Source: Collinsella sp. TM10-22 (GTDB lineage Bacteria; Actinomycetota; Coriobacteriia; Coriobacteriales; Coriobacteriaceae). Taken from it: 47,954 nt of DNA. The translations under genes were made by a program, and so were the position numbers. The stretch is taken from contig NZ_QSOC01000010.1 of the NCBI RefSeq assembly GCF_003466125.1, forward strand, positions 1 to 47,954, read 5' to 3'. The notes under the pieces were generated by a model that was not told the origin of the DNA, did no database searches, and saw only the letters and a program-made list of their open reading frames with translations. Shown here piece after piece: positions 33,738 to 45,352 of the stretch; the first letter of the stretch is position 1, and every line of letters begins with the position of its first letter.

Positions 33738-34061
33738 GTGAGGACGCCAGTGTTTCAGATAGCCGATCTGCTCGCTATCGTTGCAGGCGTCATCGCGGGC
33801 GCGGTCGCCTTTCTTCCCTTTGTTTTTACGCTCAAGCCGGTTCTTGACGATAAGCAGAATGCGGACATGCTCAAGGGCATGGTGAGTCTGGCGGTCTCGG
33901 CAATCGCCCTGCTCGTCTTTACCTTGGTTGTGTTTGTGTTGTTCGGAGAGGCATTTCGCATGTTCCTCCTGGGCGAGGCGATCGGCTTCGTGGCCTTTAT
34001 GGCCGCCTGCACGGTTCGCGTCGCCAAGGCGCTGCGAGATCCTCATGAGGTCGAAAGGTAA
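33738..34061 (+). CDS. AtpI-like small membrane protein
   Basis: A 107-residue protein with three or four hydrophobic segments (about 8-30, 50-72, 78-97), in the position of atpI before atpB. AtpI-type proteins assist c-ring assembly or Mg2+ supply; sequence similarity is too low here to name it firmly. The start is uncertain: GTG 33738 or GTG 33750, the latter having GAGG six bases upstream. It is separated from atpB by 3 bp. Confidence 0.65.
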   Translation: MRTPVFQIADLLAIVAGVIAGAVAFLPFVFTLKPVLDDKQNADMLKGMVSLAVSAIALLVFTLVVFVLFGEAFRMFLLGEAIGFVAFMAACTVRVAKALRDPHEVER

Positions 34062-34064
34062 GTC

Positions 34065-34868
34065 GTGGAAATTTTTGAAAAGCTGCCTGATGAGATTAAT
34101 CATCTGGTTAGCGAGTTCAGCTCCACTCCTGTCGTGGGCGATCTGAGCTGCGGCATCACGCAGTACTCGTTTTGGCTGATCGTCTCCACGATCGTGCTCC
34201 TGATCGTCCTGGCCGTGTTCAAGAAGAAGCAGACCCTAGTTCCCAAGGGCTTCTTCGTCAACGGTTTCGAGTACATCATCGAGTACGTCGAGAACGATAT
34301 CGGCAAGGGCGTCGTGGGTGAGAACTGGAAGAAGCACTTCCCGTTCCTGTGCTCGCTTTTCCTGTTCATCCTGATCAATAACATGATCGGCCTGATCCCG
34401 GGAATGAAGCCCGGCACCGGCGCAATCGGCTCCACCGCCGCGCTCGCCATCTTCGCCTTCGTGTACTTCATCTACTACGGATGCAAGGCTCACGGCGTGA
34501 TCGGCTACATCAAGAGCCTCGCCCCGCAGGGCGTGAGCTTCCCGATGAACGTGCTTGTGTGGGTCGTCGAGCTTTTCTCGACCTTCCTGCGCCTCATCAC
34601 ACTCGCCGTCCGTCTGTTCTGCAACATGTTCGCAGGACACGTGGTCATGGGCTCGTTCGCCATCATGGCGAGCATGTTCATGCAGCCGCTGCTTCAGCAG
34701 GTTTCCGCGGCCCACGCCGTCGGTGCCCTGCCTTCGCTGGCCTGGCTTGCTATCCTCATCCTGATCTATGCGATCGAGCTTGTGGTCGGCGCCATCCAGG
34801 CTTACGTCTTCACAGTCCTTACCGCCGTGTATGTCTCTGAGGCAGAGGAGGTCGCGGAGGAGGAGTAG
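34065..34868 (+). CDS. atpB: ATP synthase subunit a
   Basis: A 267-residue Fo subunit a with five or six membrane segments. The essential stator arginine lies in helix-4 segment STFLRLITLAVRLFCNMFAGHVV, followed by IYAIELVVGAIQAYVFTVLTAVYV with the Glu and Gln of the exit half-channel. It forms the two proton half-channels against the c-ring. Starts at GTG 34065 after GAAAGG. Second gene of the operon; the gap to atpE (124 bp) is longer than others here. Confidence 0.95.
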   Translation: MEIFEKLPDEINHLVSEFSSTPVVGDLSCGITQYSFWLIVSTIVLLIVLAVFKKKQTLVPKGFFVNGFEYIIEYVENDIGKGVVGENWKKHFPFLCSLFLFILINNMIGLIPGMKPGTGAIGSTAALAIFAFVYFIYYGCKAHGVIGYIKSLAPQGVSFPMNVLVWVVELFSTFLRLITLAVRLFCNMFAGHVVMGSFAIMASMFMQPLLQQVSAAHAVGALPSLAWLAILILIYAIELVVGAIQAYVFTVLTAVYVSEAEEVAEEE

Positions 34869-34992
34869 TCTTCCGTTCGCGTCTTAAAGGTAAGGCAATT
34901 CGTTAAACCGCCGGTGCCCGTACCCATGGAGCCCGGCAGTTATAAAAAGGTTATCCTGCGTGAAATAAGACACGCACGACAAAGGAGGAATC

Positions 34993-35187
34993 GTGGGAGT
35001 TATCGGTTACGGTCTCGGTGTTATCGGCGCTGGTCTTGCTATCGGCCTGTCTGCTCTGGGTGCTACGGGTGCTATGGCCCGTCAGCCTGAGGTCCAGGGC
35101 CGCGTGTTCACCGTCTTCATCATGGGCTCCGCCTTCGGCGAGGCTCTGGCTCTGATCGGCTTCGTTGTCGCGCTGATCGTTAAATAG
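34993..35187 (+). CDS. atpE: ATP synthase subunit c (short)
   Basis: A 64-residue c subunit, about 10-15 residues shorter than usual, mainly in the N-terminal helix. Two hydrophobic helices flank the polar loop ARQPEVQG (29-36). The ion-binding carboxylate is Glu50, exactly 20 residues after the loop Arg30 as in E. coli (Arg41-Asp61). The residue after it is Ala, and no helix-1 Gln is seen at the Na+ position, so coupling to H+ is expected. Starts at GTG with AGGAGG; a stop lies 27 bp upstream in frame, so no longer N-terminus is possible. Confidence 0.92.
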   Translation: MGVIGYGLGVIGAGLAIGLSALGATGAMARQPEVQGRVFTVFIMGSAFGEALALIGFVVALIVK

Positions 35188-35202
35188 CACGGAGCGTCAA
35201 GT

Positions 35203-35805
35203 ATGAATCTTTCATCCCAGAAGAGCGCGATCGCACTCTCCGCGTCCGCGGCCGCGCTGCTCATGCCGGTTTCCGCGTTCGCCGAGGACGGCGCTGCCGG
35301 TGCGGACATCCTCATCCCTAAGATGGCGGAGTTCATCCCGGCGCTTATCGCCTTCCTGATTATCTGGATCGTGCTGGCCAAGGTCGCCCTGCCGGGCATC
35401 ATGAAAACCATGGAGGAGCGCGGCAAGAAGATCGAGGAGAGCCTCGACGAGGCCGAGAAGACCAAGCAGGAGGCTATCGCCAAGCGTGCTGAGTCCGACT
35501 CGATCGTCACCGACGCCCGTCGTCAGGCTGCCGACATCGTTCTCGAGGCCCGTAAGGACGCCGAGTCCGAGCGCGCCCGTATCATCGAGGCTGCTCACAA
35601 GGAGGCAGAGGAGATCATCGCCAAGGCCCATACGACTGTCGAGGACGAGCGCAAGTCCATCTACGCCGGTGCCGCGAGCTCCATCGCCGACCTGTCCGTT
35701 GCCGTCGCCACCAAGATCGTGGGCGAGGCACTCGAGGACGAGGCCGAGCAGAAGAAGCTCATCGAGCGCTACATCCAGGAAGCAGGTAGCCTGAATGCCG
35801 ACTAG
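35203..35805 (+). CDS. atpF: ATP synthase subunit b with signal-peptide-like N-terminus
   Basis: A 200-residue stator subunit. Residues 1-27 look like a cleavable signal peptide (hydrophobic ALSASAAALLMPVSAFA, cleavage before EDG), followed by the normal membrane anchor (FIPALIAFLIIWIVLAKVALP, about 43-63) and a long charged coiled coil to the C-terminus that contacts delta. The extra N-terminal segment is absent from most b subunits. It ends 11 bp inside atpH, so the two are coupled. Confidence 0.93.
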   Translation: MNLSSQKSAIALSASAAALLMPVSAFAEDGAAGADILIPKMAEFIPALIAFLIIWIVLAKVALPGIMKTMEERGKKIEESLDEAEKTKQEAIAKRAESDSIVTDARRQAADIVLEARKDAESERARIIEAAHKEAEEIIAKAHTTVEDERKSIYAGAASSIADLSVAVATKIVGEALEDEAEQKKLIERYIQEAGSLNAD

Positions 35806-36271
35806 CCGCTATCAGGACAAGGTGCTCGAGACCTATGCGCGCTCCCTTCTGGAAGCCGCCAAGGCCGAGAACCATGTGTTCGAGGACCTCGAGATGATCG
35901 AGCGCTTGGCTTCTGCCAGCCCCGAGATCATCGCCGTGCTCGACACCATGTCCAAGCGCGACCAGCTCGACCTTCTTCCCAAGGTGGCAGCTGCCTTTAA
36001 GTATGTTGCCGAGGAAGACGAGGATGTAGTGGGCGTGACCGTCACCACGGCGATCCCGCTCGACGACGAGCTGCGTCAAACCATCACTAAGAAATGCGAG
36101 CAGGACTTCGGCCGCAAGGTATTCCTTATCGAGCAGGTCGACCCGTCTATCGTGGGCGGCCTGGTGCTCGAGGCCCGCGGCGAGCGTCGTGACATTTCCG
36201 TCAAGACGCAGCTGCGCATCGCGCAGGAGACCCTCGCAAACTCTGCTAATTCGTACGGAGGTGAAGCCTAA
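35795..36271 (+). CDS. atpH: ATP synthase subunit delta
   Basis: A 158-residue delta subunit. The N-terminal helical domain begins [18 protein letters not shown], and the C-terminal signature [25 protein letters not shown] is present. It links the F1 head to the b stalk. Its length is a little shorter than the usual 175-180. Overlaps atpF by 11 bp and shares one base with the atpA start (TAATG). Confidence 0.92.
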   Translation: MPTSRYQDKVLETYARSLLEAAKAENHVFEDLEMIERLASASPEIIAVLDTMSKRDQLDLLPKVAAAFKYVAEEDEDVVGVTVTTAIPLDDELRQTITKKCEQDFGRKVFLIEQVDPSIVGGLVLEARGERRDISVKTQLRIAQETLANSANSYGGEA

Positions 36272-37869
36272 TGTCCGAAACCCTCAATGCCCAGGATATC
36301 GCCAAGAAACTGCAGGAGCAGCTCACGAGTCTCTCCGCGACGGTCGATACGCATGAGGTTTCAACGGTCGACGAGGTCGGCGACGGCATCGCGCGCGTCT
36401 CCGGCCTCAAGAGCGCCATGGCAGGCGAGCTTCTGGAGTTCAAGAGCTCCGATACCGGTGAGACCGTCTTCGGCCTTGCCCAAAACCTTGACCGTGACGA
36501 GGTCGGCGCCGTTCTGTTTGGTGCCGTCGACTCCATCAAGGAAGGCGACGAGTGCCGCACCACTGGCCGCATTATGGATATCCCTGTGAGCCGTGCTATG
36601 CTTGGCCGCGTCGTCAATCCGCTCGGCCAGCCTATCGACGGCCTGGGTGACATCGTCGCCACGCACCGTCGTCCCATCGAGTTCAAGGCCCCCGGTGTCA
36701 TCGACCGTACCCCGGTGTGCGAGCCGGTTCAGACCGGCCTGTTGGCTATCGACTCCATGGTGCCTATCGGCCGTGGTCAGCGTGAGCTCATCATCGGCGA
36801 CCGAAAGACCGGTAAGACCGCCATCGCCATCGACGCTATCCTCAATCAGAGCGGCAAGGGCATGGTCTGCATCTATGTCGCCATCGGCCAGAAGGCATCC
36901 ACGGTTGCCAACATCCGCGAGACCCTCGCTCAGCACGGTGCGCTCGACTACACCATCATCGTTTCGGCCACCGCTGCCGATTCCGCCCCTATGCAGTACA
37001 TCGCGCCTATGGCCGGTGCCGCTATCGGCGAATTCTTTATGTACAACGGCGAGGATGGTAAGCCCGCCAACGAGACCAACCCCGGCGGTCACGTGCTCGT
37101 CATCTACGACGACCTGTCCAAGCAGGCTGTGGCCTACCGTCAGATGTCGCTGACGCTGCATCGTCCGCCCGGACGCGAGGCCTATCCTGGCGACATCTTC
37201 TACCTGCACTCTCGTCTGCTCGAGCGTGCCGTCAAGATGTCCAAGAAGAACGGTTACGGCTCCATGACGGCACTTCCGATCATCGAGACCCAGGACGGCG
37301 ATGTCTCGGCCTACATTCCGACCAACGTCATTTCCATTACCGATGGTCAGATCTACCTGCAGTCCGAGCTCTTCTTCCAGGGTCAGCGCCCGGCAGTCGA
37401 CGTGGGCATTTCCGTGTCCCGCGTTGGTGGCGACGCGCAGACCAAGGCCATGAAGCAGGTCGCCGGCAACCTCCGTCTGGACCTCGCTTCGTATCAGGAG
37501 CTCGCCGGCTTTACGCAGTTCGGCTCCGACCTTGACGAGGCTACTCAGAAGCAGCTGACCCATGGTGCCCGCATGACCGAGCTCCTGAAGCAGCCGCGTT
37601 ATAAACCATTTGAGGTTGGCGAGCAGATCGTTGCGCTGTTCGCTGGCAACGAGGGCTTCCTGGACGACCTGGAGATCGCCGACGTGCTGCCTTTCCGTGC
37701 CGAGCTCATCGAGTACATGGACAATGGCTTTGGCTTACTGCTCGACAAGGTTCGCGCCAAGAAGATCGATGATGACACCAAGGCTGAGCTCTTGCGCGTC
37801 ATCGGCGACTTTAAGCAGCAGTTCATGGCCAAGCACCATTCGGATGTTTCTGGATCAGAGGAGAACTAA
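36271..37869 (+). CDS. atpA: ATP synthase subunit alpha
   Basis: A 532-residue F1 subunit alpha. P-loop [13 protein letters not shown] (about 172-184), the catalytic-site arginine region [15 protein letters not shown], and the [31 protein letters not shown] segment are all standard. It forms the non-catalytic nucleotide sites of the hexamer with beta. Starts overlapping the atpH stop by one base. Confidence 0.97.
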   Translation: MSETLNAQDIAKKLQEQLTSLSATVDTHEVSTVDEVGDGIARVSGLKSAMAGELLEFKSSDTGETVFGLAQNLDRDEVGAVLFGAVDSIKEGDECRTTGRIMDIPVSRAMLGRVVNPLGQPIDGLGDIVATHRRPIEFKAPGVIDRTPVCEPVQTGLLAIDSMVPIGRGQRELIIGDRKTGKTAIAIDAILNQSGKGMVCIYVAIGQKASTVANIRETLAQHGALDYTIIVSATAADSAPMQYIAPMAGAAIGEFFMYNGEDGKPANETNPGGHVLVIYDDLSKQAVAYRQMSLTLHRPPGREAYPGDIFYLHSRLLERAVKMSKKNGYGSMTALPIIETQDGDVSAYIPTNVISITDGQIYLQSELFFQGQRPAVDVGISVSRVGGDAQTKAMKQVAGNLRLDLASYQELAGFTQFGSDLDEATQKQLTHGARMTELLKQPRYKPFEVGEQIVALFAGNEGFLDDLEIADVLPFRAELIEYMDNGFGLLLDKVRAKKIDDDTKAELLRVIGDFKQQFMAKHHSDVSGSEEN

Positions 37870-37874
37870 GCCCT

Positions 37875-40237
<2,363 letters not shown>

Positions 40238-40240
40238 GTT

Positions 40241-40633
40241 ATGCGTATCCGCATCGTGTGCCCCGTGAGCTGCGCCTATGAGGGCGACGCTGCGTTTGTG
40301 TCGATTCCGTCCACGGATGGCGAGTTTGGCGTTCTGCCTGCTCACTCCAGCGAGATCTGCACGATCGACCGCGGTTACGTTCGCGTTTCCGATAAGGCCA
40401 TGGGCACTGTCGACCACACGTTTGCCGTGGCCGGCGGCTATGCCCAGGTTGCGGACGATGTCGTGACCGTTCTCGCCGAGCGCGCTTGCGATCTGGCGAC
40501 CGTCGATGCCGACAAGCTTAAAGCTGATATTCAAGGTTTTGAAGAGAAGCTGGGTAATTTGTCGGAGGATGATGCACGCCGCGCCTACCTCTATAATGAA
40601 ATCGCATGGTGTAAGCTCAAGCTTGCCCAATAG
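40241..40633 (+). CDS. atpC: ATP synthase subunit epsilon
   Basis: A 130-residue subunit with the N-terminal beta sandwich (VSIPSTDGEFGVLPAHSSEICTIDRGYVRV) and a C-terminal helical pair (about 85-130). It couples gamma to the c-ring and can inhibit hydrolysis. Last gene of the operon; a strong terminator lies 37 bp downstream. Confidence 0.94.
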   Translation: MRIRIVCPVSCAYEGDAAFVSIPSTDGEFGVLPAHSSEICTIDRGYVRVSDKAMGTVDHTFAVAGGYAQVADDVVTVLAERACDLATVDADKLKADIQGFEEKLGNLSEDDARRAYLYNEIAWCKLKLAQ

Positions 40634-40669
40634 TCAAACGATTTAACGTTCGACCATTTGCGAACACAT

Positions 40670-40708
40670 CATGCCCGGGATGGCCCAGCCACCCCGGGCA
40701 TGCTTTTT
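40670..40708 (+). terminator. Rho-independent terminator of the atp operon
   Basis: CATGCCCGGG (40670-40679) pairs perfectly with CCCGGGCATG (40693-40702), then CTTTTT. A ribosome site for murA lies just after it, so murA needs its own promoter or read-through. Confidence 0.9.
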
Positions 40709-40721
40709 GAAAGGGTAGACC

Positions 40722-42005
40722 TTGGATATTATCCGCGTTGAGGGTGGCCATGCCATCGGAGGCTCCGTGCCCGTTTCGGGTGCCAAGAACTCCGCGCTCA
40801 AACTCATGGCGGCAACGCTTCTGGCGCCGGGCAAGACGACGCTGCAGAACGTGCCCGATATTTCCGATGTCCACGTGATGGGCAAGGTGCTCAAGGGCAT
40901 GGGCGCTACGATCGATGTTCTCGACGAGCACACGCTCGAGATCGATACCTCTCAGGCCGATTCTTGGGAGGCCCCCTACGAGCTCGTTGCCAAGATGCGT
41001 GCTTCCACCGCCGTCATGGGACCCCTGCTGGGTCGCTTCCATCGCGCCAAGATCGCCATGCCGGGCGGCTGCAACCTGGGTGCTCGCAAGATCGATATGC
41101 ACATTCTGGGTCTTGAGGCCCTGGGCGTAGAGTTTGATACCGCCCACGGCTACATCAACGCCAGCGCGCCTCAGGGCCTGCGCGGCACCACCGTCACGCT
41201 CGAGTTTGCCAGTGTCGGTGCGACCGAGAACCTCATCATGGCCTCTGTGCGCGCACAGGGCACCACGGTTATCGACAATGCCGCCCGCGAGCCCGAGATC
41301 GTCGATCTCGCCAACATGCTCAACGAAATGGGCGCCAAGATTGTCGGCGCCGGTACGCCTGTCGTGACCATCGAGGGCGTGGAAGAGCTCCATCCCGTTA
41401 CCCATCGCGTGGTGGGCGACCGCATCGAGGCCGGTACCTTTATCGTCGCCGGTGCGCTGATGGCTGACGATCGCGGTGTTGACGTCACGGGTTTTTGCCC
41501 CATCCATCTGGGCATGGTGCTCAAGAAGATGGAGCTCATGGGCATCGATTGCGAGCGTACCGACGACGGCGTTCACGTGAATCGCGCCGAGCGCATCAAG
41601 CCGGTCGACATCCAGACGCTTCCGTTCCCCGGCTTCCCGACCGACATGCAGGCACAAATTATGGTGCTCTCCGCCCTCGCCGATGGCAGTTCCGTTATTA
41701 CCGAGAACATCTTCGAGAATCGCTTTATGTTTGCCTCTGAGCTGGTGCGCATGGGTGCCGACATTCGTATCGAGAGCCATCACGCCATGATTCATGGCGT
41801 CAAGGGCTTCTCGGGTGCACAGGTCACCTCGCCCGACCTTCGTGGCGGCGCGGCGCTTGTGGTTGCCGGTCTTATCGCCGACGGCGTTACCGAGGTCTCT
41901 GCCATCCATCACATCAAACGTGGCTACGAGCAGTTTGTCGAAAAGCTGCAGGCGCTTGGCGCGCATGTCGAACATGCCACCGTCCCCGATCCCGTCATCT
42001 ACTAA
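40722..42005 (+). CDS. murA: UDP-N-acetylglucosamine 1-carboxyvinyltransferase
   Basis: A 427-residue EPSP-synthase-fold enzyme. KNSAL (22-26) binds UDP-GlcNAc, and [12 protein letters not shown] (114-125) contains the catalytic, fosfomycin-reactive Cys117. It transfers enolpyruvate from PEP to UDP-GlcNAc, the first step of peptidoglycan synthesis. The start is TTG at 40722 after AAAGGG, giving a mature family length. Gene position after the atp operon is common in actinobacteria and Firmicutes. Confidence 0.96.
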   Translation: MDIIRVEGGHAIGGSVPVSGAKNSALKLMAATLLAPGKTTLQNVPDISDVHVMGKVLKGMGATIDVLDEHTLEIDTSQADSWEAPYELVAKMRASTAVMGPLLGRFHRAKIAMPGGCNLGARKIDMHILGLEALGVEFDTAHGYINASAPQGLRGTTVTLEFASVGATENLIMASVRAQGTTVIDNAAREPEIVDLANMLNEMGAKIVGAGTPVVTIEGVEELHPVTHRVVGDRIEAGTFIVAGALMADDRGVDVTGFCPIHLGMVLKKMELMGIDCERTDDGVHVNRAERIKPVDIQTLPFPGFPTDMQAQIMVLSALADGSSVITENIFENRFMFASELVRMGADIRIESHHAMIHGVKGFSGAQVTSPDLRGGAALVVAGLIADGVTEVSAIHHIKRGYEQFVEKLQALGAHVEHATVPDPVIY

Positions 42006-42017
42006 TGCAGGTTGCCT

Positions 42018-43250
42018 ATGTTTAACAAGAAGCCCCTGGCGGATAACACCCGAAGACCCTCGACTGGTGCGCAGGCCAAGATCTACAGCCGCGACAACGT
42101 CGCTCGCTATTCCGAGCGCGCCCGCCAGCGCCGTCGTAGCCACACGATTCGTCACGTCGCGCTCATTGTCGTGCTTGGCGTGCTGCTGAGTGCCACTACC
42201 GCTGCCGGCCTGTGGTTTGCCACCATTATGGGCAAGCTCGGCGATTCTAATGTCATTACCGACAATCTGCGTCGGGTTCTGGTTGACACCGATGAAGCAA
42301 AGGATCCGTTCTACGTGCTGCTTCTTGGCACCGACGGCCGTCCGGGCGAGGATACGTATCGTGCCGACTCGATTATCTTGGCACGCATCGACCCCACGCA
42401 AAAGCAGGCGACGCTCATTTCCGTTCCGCGCGATACCAGGGTCGTGTACAAGGGCGAGACCATGAAGATCAACGCCTGCCATACCGTTGGCGGCGCCGAA
42501 GCCATGGTCGAGGCGGTCAACGAGCTGTGCGGTGTTCAGATTTCCCACTATGCCGAGGTCAGCTTCGACGGTATGCAGGCGCTGATTGATTCGGTTGGCG
42601 GTATCGACATTAACGCAACCGATGATGTTGACGACCCCGAGCACCTGGATATTAAGATTACCGCTGGTCAGCAGCATATGGACGGAGCTACCGCCCTTAC
42701 CTATGCCCGCTGCCGCTACATCTATGCCGACGGCGATTACACGCGCATGCGCCACCAGCGTCAGGTGCTTGGCGCCCTTGCCAACCAGATTCTCAATAAC
42801 TTCGATGCCACGAAGATCTTTGGCCTGGTTAATTCGCTGTCCGATATGCTCGTAACCGATATGAGCGTTCAGGATATCGTGTCTACGGTCAACGCCATGC
42901 GCGGTATGGATGTCGACGGTATCTACTCGGCCAACCTGCCCTCGTACGCCGACGACAGCACCATGATCGACGGTGTGAGCTACGTCTTTGTCTACGAGGA
43001 CGAGCTCAAGGAAATGATGGAGCGCGTCGATGCCGGCAAGGATCCCAAGGGTCCCAACACCATGGGTCTTTCCGACGGTTCCAGCTCTACGATCGGCGAC
43101 CTGAACAACAACACGTCTGACGACTACGCAAACGGTACCGCAACCTCATCGGTCAGCTCTGACGATTCCGATGACTCAAGCGATTCGAGCGATTCGGACT
43201 ACTACGAAGAGCCCACCGGCGACGGTAACGGCTACGAAGCCAACTACTAA
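42018..43250 (+). CDS. LytR-CpsA-Psr (LCP) family cell-wall glycopolymer ligase
   Basis: A 410-residue protein: an N-terminal basic cytoplasmic part, one TM segment (about 47-70, HVALIVVLGVLLSATTAAGLWFA), then the LCP domain (about 95-265) with YVLLLGTDGRPGEDTYRADSIILARIDP, SVPRDTRV and ARCRYIYADGDYTRMRHQRQVL. The last 65 residues are a Ser/Asp-rich low-complexity tail. LCP enzymes attach teichoic acids or capsule to peptidoglycan outside the membrane. The ATG at 42018 has GCAGG at good spacing; a TTG at 42012 is an alternative. It follows murA by 12 bp in one operon. A structured repeat begins right after the stop. Confidence 0.92.
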   Translation: MFNKKPLADNTRRPSTGAQAKIYSRDNVARYSERARQRRRSHTIRHVALIVVLGVLLSATTAAGLWFATIMGKLGDSNVITDNLRRVLVDTDEAKDPFYVLLLGTDGRPGEDTYRADSIILARIDPTQKQATLISVPRDTRVVYKGETMKINACHTVGGAEAMVEAVNELCGVQISHYAEVSFDGMQALIDSVGGIDINATDDVDDPEHLDIKITAGQQHMDGATALTYARCRYIYADGDYTRMRHQRQVLGALANQILNNFDATKIFGLVNSLSDMLVTDMSVQDIVSTVNAMRGMDVDGIYSANLPSYADDSTMIDGVSYVFVYEDELKEMMERVDAGKDPKGPNTMGLSDGSSSTIGDLNNNTSDDYANGTATSSVSSDDSDDSSDSSDSDYYEEPTGDGNGYEANY

Positions 43251-43346
43251 GTTACGGCGTTTTACCAAACGCCGTAACGGCTCGACGCTGCGCGCCGCCC
43301 AAGGCGACAATTTGTCATTCAAAAGGCAGGGCATGACCAGAAGGTC
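43251..43346 (+). repeat. Structured post-stop repeat, copy 3 (truncated)
   Basis: Begins directly after the LCP stop. Hairpin 1 has different bases but keeps pairing: TTACGGCGTTT (43252-43262) with AAACGCCGTAA (43267-43277), TACC loop. The linker CGACGCTGCGCGCC and the interior through GACCAGAAGGTC (ending 43346) match copies 1 and 2; the right half, including the descending terminator stem, is missing, so this copy cannot terminate as the others do. Confidence 0.8.
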
Positions 43347-43374
43347 AACAAACCCGCCAGAGCATCGGCGTAAC

Positions 43375-43447
43375 ACTTGGCACATGGGTAGTCACTTGGC
43401 ACTTGGGGACGTTCCTTATGTGCCGGCAGTTTGGGACACTCCTTGCT
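43375..43447. repeat. REP-like tandem units
   Basis: Two or three imperfect units of GGCACTTGGGGACGTTCCTT / GTGCCGGCAGTTTGGGACAC type, matching the interior of 27777-27860. They lie between the convergent LCP and pepT genes. Confidence 0.65.
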
Positions 43448-43482
43448 TCAAGAGGCTGGCGCGCGTCAACCTGTTCTCATTG

Positions 43483-43522
43483 CAAAAAAATAATCGCCCC
43501 GTTCTCGGTTGAGGACGGGGCG
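43483..43522 (-). terminator. Terminator of the pepT gene
   Basis: On the minus strand CGCCCCGT (43515-43522) pairs with ACGGGGCG (43495-43502), followed by ATTATTTTTTT. It lies 30 bp past the pepT stop. Confidence 0.8.
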
Positions 43523-43551
43523 GTTCGTCTTTTGGGTTTATGCAGCCAGGC

Positions 43552-44799
43552 TTATGCGAAACGGGCGACGAGCTCCTGCAGGACGTCGGTCATCTTGACG
43601 AGTGAACTGACCGGGACAAACTCGTTGACGCCGTGGTAGCAATAGCCGCCGGTGGAAAGGTTGGGGCAGGGCAGACCGCGGAACGACAGCTGCGCGCCGT
43701 CGGTGCCGCCGCGAATCGGCAGCACTTGGGGCTCAACGCCGCAGGCAAGGTAGGCTTCCTTGGCAACATCAATAAGCTCGGGATAGTCACGAACGATCTC
43801 GGCCATATTTCGATACTGCTGCTTAATCTCGACCGTCACGCGCTCCTCACCCAGGCGCTGGTTGAGCATCGAGGCGGCGGCATCAATAAGGTCGAGTTTC
43901 TGCTGGAACTTGGCGGCGTCATGGTCGCGGACGATATAGCGCGCTGTGGCGTGATCGACGGTTGCAGATACACCCTCAAGGTGATAAAAGCCCTCGTAGC
44001 CTTCCGTATACTCCGGGCGCTGCATGTAGGGGAGCAACGCGTTGAAGTCGCAGAACAGATTGCCTGCGTTGACCATACGGCCCTTGGCGTCGCCCGGGTG
44101 GATGGACTGGCCCTCAAAGCGGACGGTCGCCTCGGCGGCGTTAAAGCACTCCCACTCCAGCTCGCCGATGGGGCCACCGTCGACCGTGTAGGCGTACTTG
44201 CAGCCAAAGGTATCGATATCCAACAGCTCGGCTCCGTGGCCGATCTCCTCGTCAGGGCAGAAGCAAATGCCGAGTGCGGGATGGGGCAGAGAAGGGTCCT
44301 GAGCGATACGCGCGACAAGCGACATGATCTCGGCGACGCCTGCCTTGTCGTCCGCGCCCAGCAGCGTGGTGCCATCGCTGCAGACCAGGTCCTCACCCGC
44401 GAGGTCGTTCAGGGCGGGAAGCTTGGTGGTACTCATGGCAACGGGCTTACCGTCAACCGTGCCGCAGACCAGGTCGCCGCCTTCGTAGTGCACGATGTGC
44501 GGCTTCACGCCGGCGCCCGGTGCAACTTCGGTGGTGTCGAGATGGGCGATCAGGCCCAGGGCGGGCTTGTCCTCAGCGCCCACACTTGCGGGGATATGCG
44601 CGCAGACATAGGCGTGCTCGGTCACGTGGGCATCTTCCGCACCAAGCTCGCGCAGCTCTTCAGCCAGCACGTTGGCAAGGTCAAACTGAACGGCGCTCGA
44701 GGGTACCTGGTCGCAGTTTGCATCCTCGGACTGCGTGTTGATCTGGACGTAGCGCAAAAAGCGCTCGAGGACATCGGGGTTCGTGGTGATGTTTTCCAT
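43552..44799 (-). CDS. pepT: Peptidase T (tripeptide aminopeptidase)
   Basis: A 415-residue M20B zinc peptidase. LIAHLDTTEVAPG (first His ligand and Asp), LLGADDKAGVAEIM (bridging Asp), CPDEEIGHGAE (general-base Glu plus ligand) and IRGGTDGAQLSFRGLPCPNLSTGGYCYHG near the C-terminus match PepT. It releases N-terminal residues from tripeptides in the cytoplasm. The ATG at 44799 follows GGAG eight bases upstream; the longer frame to 44895 overlaps the divergent promoter region and is rejected. Confidence 0.95.
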   Translation of the reverse strand: MENITTNPDVLERFLRYVQINTQSEDANCDQVPSSAVQFDLANVLAEELRELGAEDAHVTEHAYVCAHIPASVGAEDKPALGLIAHLDTTEVAPGAGVKPHIVHYEGGDLVCGTVDGKPVAMSTTKLPALNDLAGEDLVCSDGTTLLGADDKAGVAEIMSLVARIAQDPSLPHPALGICFCPDEEIGHGAELLDIDTFGCKYAYTVDGGPIGELEWECFNAAEATVRFEGQSIHPGDAKGRMVNAGNLFCDFNALLPYMQRPEYTEGYEGFYHLEGVSATVDHATARYIVRDHDAAKFQQKLDLIDAAASMLNQRLGEERVTVEIKQQYRNMAEIVRDYPELIDVAKEAYLACGVEPQVLPIRGGTDGAQLSFRGLPCPNLSTGGYCYHGVNEFVPVSSLVKMTDVLQELVARFA

Positions 44800-44919
44800 A
44801 AAGACCGCTCCAATCTTGGTCGTCGTGTGCAACAAGAACTCTAGCACGGTATGCCACGGCATACCGCGACGCTTGGATGGGGTAGAATCAGCCATTGAAT
44901 GCAGAAGGGACGGAAGATC

Positions 44920-45342
44920 ATGGATACGACAAATAGCTCGCGCGAACTACACCTGACGGTGGCGAACGAAGACTACTTGGAGTGCATGGTTCGCATTGAA
45001 AGCGAAGAGGGGGAAACCAACGGCGTGCGATCGGTCGACATCGCGCAGCGCCTTGGCGTCTCCAAGGCATCGGTCAATAAAGCGGTTTCGGCGCTCAAAG
45101 CATCCGAACTTGTCGAGCAATCGCACTACGGCAAGGTAGTCCTGACCGATCGCGGCCGCGAGGTTGGTACGGCTATCTGGTACCGTCATCGCTTCATCCG
45201 CACGTTTTTGGTTCAGGAGCTCGGTGTCGAATTTGAGCGAGCCGATTCCGAGGCCTGCATGATGGAACATGCGCTTTCCGAGGACACGATGAACCGCTGG
45301 CTCGCCTATCTCGAAAAGCAGGGAATCAGCGTCGAGGAATAG
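44920..45342 (+). CDS. DtxR/MntR-type metalloregulator with a mixed metal-site
   Basis: A 140-residue regulator: winged helix (SVDIAQRLGVSKASVNKAVSALKASELVEQ, about 38-67) and a DtxR dimerisation domain, with no SH3 domain, as in MntR. The metal-site positions are Asp18 and Glu21 (MntR-like), His90, Cys113, Glu116 and His117 (CxxEH, DtxR-like). It binds Mn2+ or Fe2+ and represses metal uptake genes. Co-orientation with the methyltransferase 10 bp downstream suggests an operon. Start 44920 follows AAGGGACGG. Confidence 0.85.
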   Translation: MDTTNSSRELHLTVANEDYLECMVRIESEEGETNGVRSVDIAQRLGVSKASVNKAVSALKASELVEQSHYGKVVLTDRGREVGTAIWYRHRFIRTFLVQELGVEFERADSEACMMEHALSEDTMNRWLAYLEKQGISVEE

Positions 45343-45352
45343 CGGGATAGAT

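Noticed and set aside
34993..35187. Na+-coupled ATP synthase
   Set aside because: The residue after Glu50 is Ala and no helix-1 Gln is seen at the Na+ ligand position, so H+ coupling is more likely.
40617..42755. A 712-codon minus-strand ORF opposite murA and the LCP gene
   Set aside because: Same reason: antisense shadow of well-supported genes.
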